This document shows, one piece after another, positions 9,401-10,914 of a DNA stretch of 10,914 nucleotides. Origin of the DNA: a bacterium (GTDB lineage Bacteria > Bdellovibrionota_C > UBA2361 > SZUA-149); contig QIGM01000415.1 of assembly GCA_003230795.1 (NCBI GenBank), positions 1 to 10,914 on the forward strand, written 5' to 3'. Below the pieces are notes generated by a model. It was not told the DNA's origin. It searched no databases and saw nothing but the letters and a program-made list of their open reading frames with translations. Made by a program: the position numbers and the translations under genes. Numbering within the stretch: the stretch's first letter is position 1; each line of letters starts with the position of its first letter.

Positions 9401-9780
9401 ATTCCTGTTCCTGGAACATTGTAAACCGCGCGAAGTGAATAGTAATAAACTATTCCAATCGTCGCCGTAGTGTCGTCAAAAGTGAGCGCGGAACTGCCGA
9501 TGGTACCTTCTGTGACAATTGGCGAACCGGGGCATACGACGTTATCAGTAGAACGATAGAGACGGTACCCAATTTGGCCAGCAGTAGCCGGTTCCGACCA
9601 GCTGACGTTAATCTTATCTGGGAAGGTATCATCGGAAGCGACGACATTGGATGGCGCCTCGGGGAAAGCGGCTCTGGCCTCGTCCATCCCAGTAAAAGCA
9701 AGCCCAACAAAAGCAAGAATTACTCCGAACGCCAAAACGGACGCCCGCAACAGTGCTTTACCGATAAAATTACTTAGCAT
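6496..9780 (-). CDS. Large secreted modular protein: signal peptide, four FnIII-like domains, four Cys-flanked calcium-loop repeats, beta-rich C-terminal repeats
   Basis: The product is 1094 residues from the ATG at 9780. That start has GGAAG seven bases upstream and opens directly into a signal peptide (K8, R12, hydrophobic core about 13-32, likely cleavage near EARAA). An ATG at 9846 would add 22 residues but has no ribosome-binding site and lies upstream of the likely promoter. Four FnIII-like domains span about 42-441; each has a Y-x-L-Y-R-S-type strand, a D-D-T...YYYS strand and one cysteine pair (83/132, 190/246, 300/341, 395/436). Next come four C-x-D-G-x-D-N/D-D-x-D-G repeats ending DPGC (448-468, 482-502, 516-537, 552-576), whose DxDxDGxxD loops should bind calcium. 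From about 590 to the end are beta-rich segments that look like four degenerate repeats. There is no LPXTG, PEP-CTERM or catalytic motif. It is probably a surface or extracellular adhesion or structural protein; the exact function is unknown. Confidence 0.9.
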   Translation of the reverse strand: MLSNFIGKALLRASVLAFGVILAFVGLAFTGMDEARAAFPEAPSNVVASDDTFPDKINVSWSEPATAGQIGYRLYRSTDNVVCPGSPIVTEGTIGSSALTFDDTTATIGIVYYYSLRAVYNVPGTGIVAGNCSQTDAGRIQEPPAPNPPVVSATDGDFEDLIRVSFQHPASGPEVTAFNIYRSFSPIALCGLVNDDPDPTTTQVATNLPKGTNPQEFDDTNVVPATTYYYTMQSVGEAPTSKNSTCSNIDPGFARISPPKNIQASDGTFEEKVLVTWDDPTNGGVIDGYDLYRSEVSEACGSLIASDLPADPRSYDDTSAVPGVTYYYSFKTLSPTGDSDCSPIDPGYRRISPPLNVSATDGAFPDKVNVTWQPSPTGGEVQGYTLYRALTPEVCETVIAENLSAGTTLYVDTDVIPGTIYYYSVKTLSPSGVSVCSNVDPGHAITVCSDGLDNDNDGKIDFPADPGCQSLADQDESEPPVCSDGLDNDNDGKIDFPADPGCDNGQDGSEEDRPVCSDGIDNDGDGIADFSGGDPGCTSDDDDDEQDDNLVCDNGLDDDQDGIADFKAGGLGDPGCDSPADPSEDDEALPLRSPAFVKFNTFLGQQSFAELINQGTKAKDVDLTIYNLRGEVMIKRTTIVPPGSQVDIDINSLVKFACDIASQGCDGFEDLSATQNTPNGLGRPDGIVDTYGLVSFEFDDADPTERLLGRISFYRPNEDGNYSFAFSREFRNPSTGPTYAVSNTYDPRGQGFLVPNWAEVIAFGKRDGNGDLDFSPQKFTINIFDQEGVLKDTREVVLPGLGEFDVHAGHEFVNSQGTVIESVYLVEVLPEDPEAEYFLSVSRYSSNSPPAVSPETYNFAFTLEGAPGTGETLYAPICNQVEGVEGLKEQPFVADWLEVACVSDETCSVLVSFRTQLGGIVAEQQQLFAPKSQFHFNASAVLPAGSCGSVAIQVLNGAIAGQSMHYLTGTDNQLQTAFASPARPKGRALQVGSINTFLEMQDVFTVFSTDEATATAEFLIRSFSGGAFPGTFDLGQGASSSIGVSSVGGLQFPDNTYGSLRVSTESEGAVLSEVRRVRLTPDGTVDFVMPTAVK
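8053..8439 (-). repeat. Four tandem Cys-flanked calcium-loop repeats (coding)
   Basis: Each unit encodes C-S/D-x-G-[LI]-D-[ND]-D-x-D-G-x-x-D-F, a short variable spacer and DPGC. Units begin 34, 34 and 36 residues apart. The first two are nearly identical at the protein level (SDGLDNDNDGKIDFPADPGC in both) and closely similar in DNA, so this is the youngest duplication. The third and fourth are diverged (DNDGDGIADF, DDDQDGIADF). The DxDxDGxxD spacing is that of calcium-binding loops in EF-hand, dockerin and thrombospondin type 3 repeats. An acidic run (SDDDDDEQDD) separates units three and four. Confidence 0.9.
8452..9654 (-). repeat. Four tandem fibronectin type III-like domains (coding)
   Basis: Four units of about 90-105 residues each start with P-x-N/V-[VI]-x-A-[ST]-D-[GD]-x-F-x-[DE]-x-[IV]-x-V-[ST]-[WF] and carry an x-[LI]-Y-R-[SA] strand. 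They then show a (Y/F)-[DV]-D-T...G-x-x-YYYS strand and close with C-S-x-x-D-[PA]-G. The ends of units two to four share ISPP or DPG linkers. Two cysteines per unit at equivalent positions suggest one disulfide per domain, which ordinary FnIII domains lack. Confidence 0.85.
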
Positions 9781-9820
9781 TGCGTTGCTTCCGAAAGAAT
9801 TAACCACCACCAGATCCTCA

Positions 9821-9854
9821 ATTATATCTGAGTTCAGCCTGAGCATTCTCAGGC
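9821..9854 (-). promoter_or_regulatory. TATAAT box with a perfect palindrome at the -35 region of the secreted-protein gene
   Basis: A perfect TATAAT lies at 9821-9826 on the minus strand, 40 bases upstream of the ATG at 9780. No good -35 hexamer sits 16-18 bases before it. That place is instead covered by a perfect inverted repeat, GCCTGAG-AATG-CTCAGGC (9837-9854). A palindrome at this spot is a typical operator or activator position. If the promoter is real, the transcript starts about 33 bases before ATG 9780 and excludes ATG 9846, which falls in the palindrome's centre. Confidence 0.4.
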
Positions 9855-10094
9855 AAAGAACTCGGTTAAATATATTCCCAATTCTAAAGTAGCTTAAAAT
9901 TGCACTGGATTTAGGTTTTCCACAAGGTGAAATCTCATGCGACTTGAACCTAAAGCCTCATACCCTAGGCGCGTATTTCCTTAGTTTAGGGAATATTTCG
10001 AGCAAGCCAGAGCTGCATTTGTTTAGCGAATTGCGCAGAAATGGACGAAGAGTAATTTAGTCTCTTAAACACTGCCCGGTATCTAGTAGAACCC
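9855..10094. other. Intergenic region between the DUF2203 gene and the secreted-protein gene
   Basis: With 9781-9854 this makes a gap of about 310 bases. It holds a long inverted repeat at 9907-9957: TTTAGGTT (9910-9917) pairs with AACCTAAA (9947-9954), with two more outer GG/CC pairs past one mismatch. An inner CAAG/CTTG pair (9923-9926, 9943-9946) lies inside a loop of about 29 bases. I find no convincing terminator after the DUF2203 stop and no gene here. A 28-codon GTG frame (10072-9986, minus) lacks a ribosome-binding site. Confidence 0.5.
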
Positions 10095-10523
10095 TTAGTG
10101 GGTAAGGCGATCCATCTCTTCAACGATTTCCACCTTCGTAAAAAGCGGTTGTCGGGTAGAGAACTCCTGATCCACTTCGTGCCAATGAGTTATTGAGGAC
10201 TCACCAACTCTCCAGCAAAGGAACACTATCCGGTCAGTGAAAAGGCAAGGGAAATCGATTAGCCCCTTTTCAATACCCTTACACTCCACACCGAGTTCGT
10301 TAAAAAAGCACAAACTTTCTTCTACCTTAAAAAAGAGCTCTCGAATCTCTTCGTCGGCCAAACAAACTTCACGCAGACGCGCATCATCAACAGGCATGCC
10401 GTGTTTGGCTGCGCAGTGTTCAAAGCGCTCCCGTAGTTCTTTATATCTGGGCTGAAGTTGGTCCATCTCCCGCTGAAGAATTGGGAGAAGCCTGTGTGCT
10501 TGTGTGGGAGTAAAGGTCTTCAT
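10095..10523 (-). CDS. DUF2203 family protein
   Basis: The 142-residue product matches the DUF2203 pattern: an N-terminal FTPTQAHRLLPILQ helix, a coiled-coil-like charged helical middle (about 15-75), then GVECKGIEKGLIDFP (78-92), FLCWRVGE (101-108), HWHEVD (113-118) and F-x-x-RQPL (121-127). The family occurs as small cytosolic proteins in several bacterial phyla and has no established function. The conserved Cys, Trp, His and Glu residues sit in the C-terminal beta part. No signal peptide or membrane segment is visible. The ATG at 10523 has a strong GAGGAGAG site just upstream. The last residues (VEIVEEMDRLTH) extend about 15 past the RQPL end seen in many members. It lies about 310 bases upstream of the secreted-protein gene, so joint function is not implied. 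Confidence 0.9.
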   Translation of the reverse strand: MKTFTPTQAHRLLPILQREMDQLQPRYKELRERFEHCAAKHGMPVDDARLREVCLADEEIRELFFKVEESLCFFNELGVECKGIEKGLIDFPCLFTDRIVFLCWRVGESSITHWHEVDQEFSTRQPLFTKVEIVEEMDRLTH

Positions 10524-10567
10524 AATCTCTCCTCATCAAAGAGTAGCTACCTACGTAAGCCAAACGA

Positions 10568-10635
10568 CTAGGCGTGGAGCTGATATCCGCTGACCTCGAA
10601 CCTGCCAATCCGAGACGGAGGGAGAACTCCACTAG
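10568..10635 (-). other. Foldable 5' leader of the DUF2203 transcript
   Basis: In minus-strand RNA GUGGAG (10627-10632) pairs with CUCCAC (10574-10579), and CUA (10633-10635) with UAG (10568-10570) across a three-base bulge. This closes a region of about 68 bases that begins some five bases after the predicted transcript start. It resembles no riboswitch class that I recognise. The leader is about 117 bases long, more than the ribosome-binding site needs. Confidence 0.3.
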
Positions 10636-10646
10636 CATTTCTAAGT

Positions 10647-10675
10647 ACTATAAAGACTCAAATACTATCCGCCAA
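10647..10675 (-). promoter_or_regulatory. Sigma-70-type promoter of the DUF2203 gene
   Basis: On the minus strand TTGGCG (10670-10675) and TATAGT (10647-10652) have exact 17-base spacing. The boxes match four and five of six consensus positions. This is the best promoter match I see in the window. The predicted start is near 10640, about 117 bases before the ATG at 10523. Confidence 0.55.
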
Positions 10676-10914
10676 GGAAAATTGTATAGTCATCTAAGAG
10701 GAGAAATTCCCGGCAGCTTTCGCTGTAGTGGAAGTTCTTTGATTTGAGAAAGCTCCTTGCTCGGGCAGCGGCCTTCAGTGGAGAAAAACCTGATCGGTTT
10801 TCCCCGTGTTTTGATGACTATCCCTGAGGTATCCCCACGAAATCAAAACCCTAACGCGAAGCGTTCTCCCAGTCTTAAACCCTGTCCCAGTCATAATCCC
10901 CGCCTTGGTTTTGG
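10676..10914. other. Right-edge region without a supportable gene; hairpin and short repeat
   Basis: All three minus-strand frames are closed by 10775. The longest (10912-10775) has no family features. A hairpin AAAACC-GATCA-GGTTTT followed by TCTCC (10785-10801, minus) is terminator-like and could end a gene that lies beyond the right edge. A five-pair AACGC-GAA-GCGTT hairpin is at 10853-10865. An 18-base tandem repeat is listed separately. Confidence 0.4.
10867..10902. repeat. 18-base imperfect tandem repeat
   Basis: TCCCAGTCTTAAACCCTG (10867-10884) is followed directly by TCCCAGTCATAATCCCCG (10885-10902), identical at 15 of 18 positions. Related fragments (AAACCCT at 10846-10852, TATCCC near 10819 and 10830) suggest a decayed longer array, which may go on past the right edge. 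Confidence 0.7.

Noticed and set aside
9781..9846. Upstream ATG at 9846 as the start of the secreted protein
   Set aside because: It has no ribosome-binding site, would put 22 polar residues before the signal peptide, and lies upstream of the likely TATAAT promoter.
9940..9960. GGTTCAAGTC on the minus strand resembles a tRNA T-loop
   Set aside because: The flanking bases do not form the five-pair T-stem, and no other tRNA arms are present.
9986..10072. 28-codon GTG frame on the minus strand between the DUF2203 and secreted-protein genes
   Set aside because: There is no convincing ribosome-binding site, no recognisable features, and the length is expected by chance.
10775..10914. Open minus-strand frame entering from the right edge
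   Set aside because: It is 45 codons, has no recognisable motif, overlaps a terminator-like hairpin and a tandem repeat, and gives no sign of a real gene end.

Overview
This window looks like a stretch of bacterial chromosome with moderate GC content, judged by eye. It carries five complete protein genes, all on the minus strand, and one gene fragment on the plus strand at the left edge. In order of transcription (right to left) the complete genes are: a small DUF2203-family protein, a very large secreted modular protein, glucose-6-phosphate dehydrogenase (zwf), a CRP-type transcription factor, and cobalamin-dependent methionine synthase (metH). I see no rRNA, tRNA, CRISPR array, insertion sequence or phage gene. 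A Gram-negative host related to the former Deltaproteobacteria (Myxococcota, Bdellovibrionota, SAR324 and similar) fits best. The Cys-flanked Asp/Asn calcium-loop repeats of the large protein are common there, and DUF2203 also occurs there. This is a leaning from gene content, not proof.

Layout. At 1-227 (+) is the 3' end of a probable SAM-dependent methyltransferase, which converges on metH. metH spans 267-4043 (-). The CRP-type regulator spans 4196-4858 (-), and zwf spans 4928-6241 (-), only 69 bases upstream of the regulator, so those two may be co-transcribed. A 254-base gap (6242-6495) holds a possible zwf promoter, a paired 6-base palindrome, a short tandem repeat and hairpins at the end of the large gene. 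The large secreted protein spans 6496-9780 (-). A roughly 310-base gap above it contains a TATAAT box and two inverted repeats. The DUF2203 gene spans 10095-10523 (-), with a good promoter candidate 17-18 codons' worth of leader beyond a foldable 5' region. The last 240 bases hold a hairpin and an 18-base tandem repeat but no gene I can support.

How the parts relate. zwf (NADPH supply, entry to the pentose phosphate pathway) and metH (methionine and folate cycling) are core metabolism. The regulator between them keeps the residues that bind cAMP and the recognition-helix residues that read CRP-type sites, so it is probably a global regulator and need not be specific to its neighbours. The most distinctive item is the secreted protein. 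It has a signal peptide, four fibronectin-III-like domains each with its own cysteine pair, four Cys-flanked calcium-loop repeats, and then what I read as four degenerate beta-rich repeats, giving a 4+4+4 plan. I found no clear evidence of an undescribed defence or mobile system.
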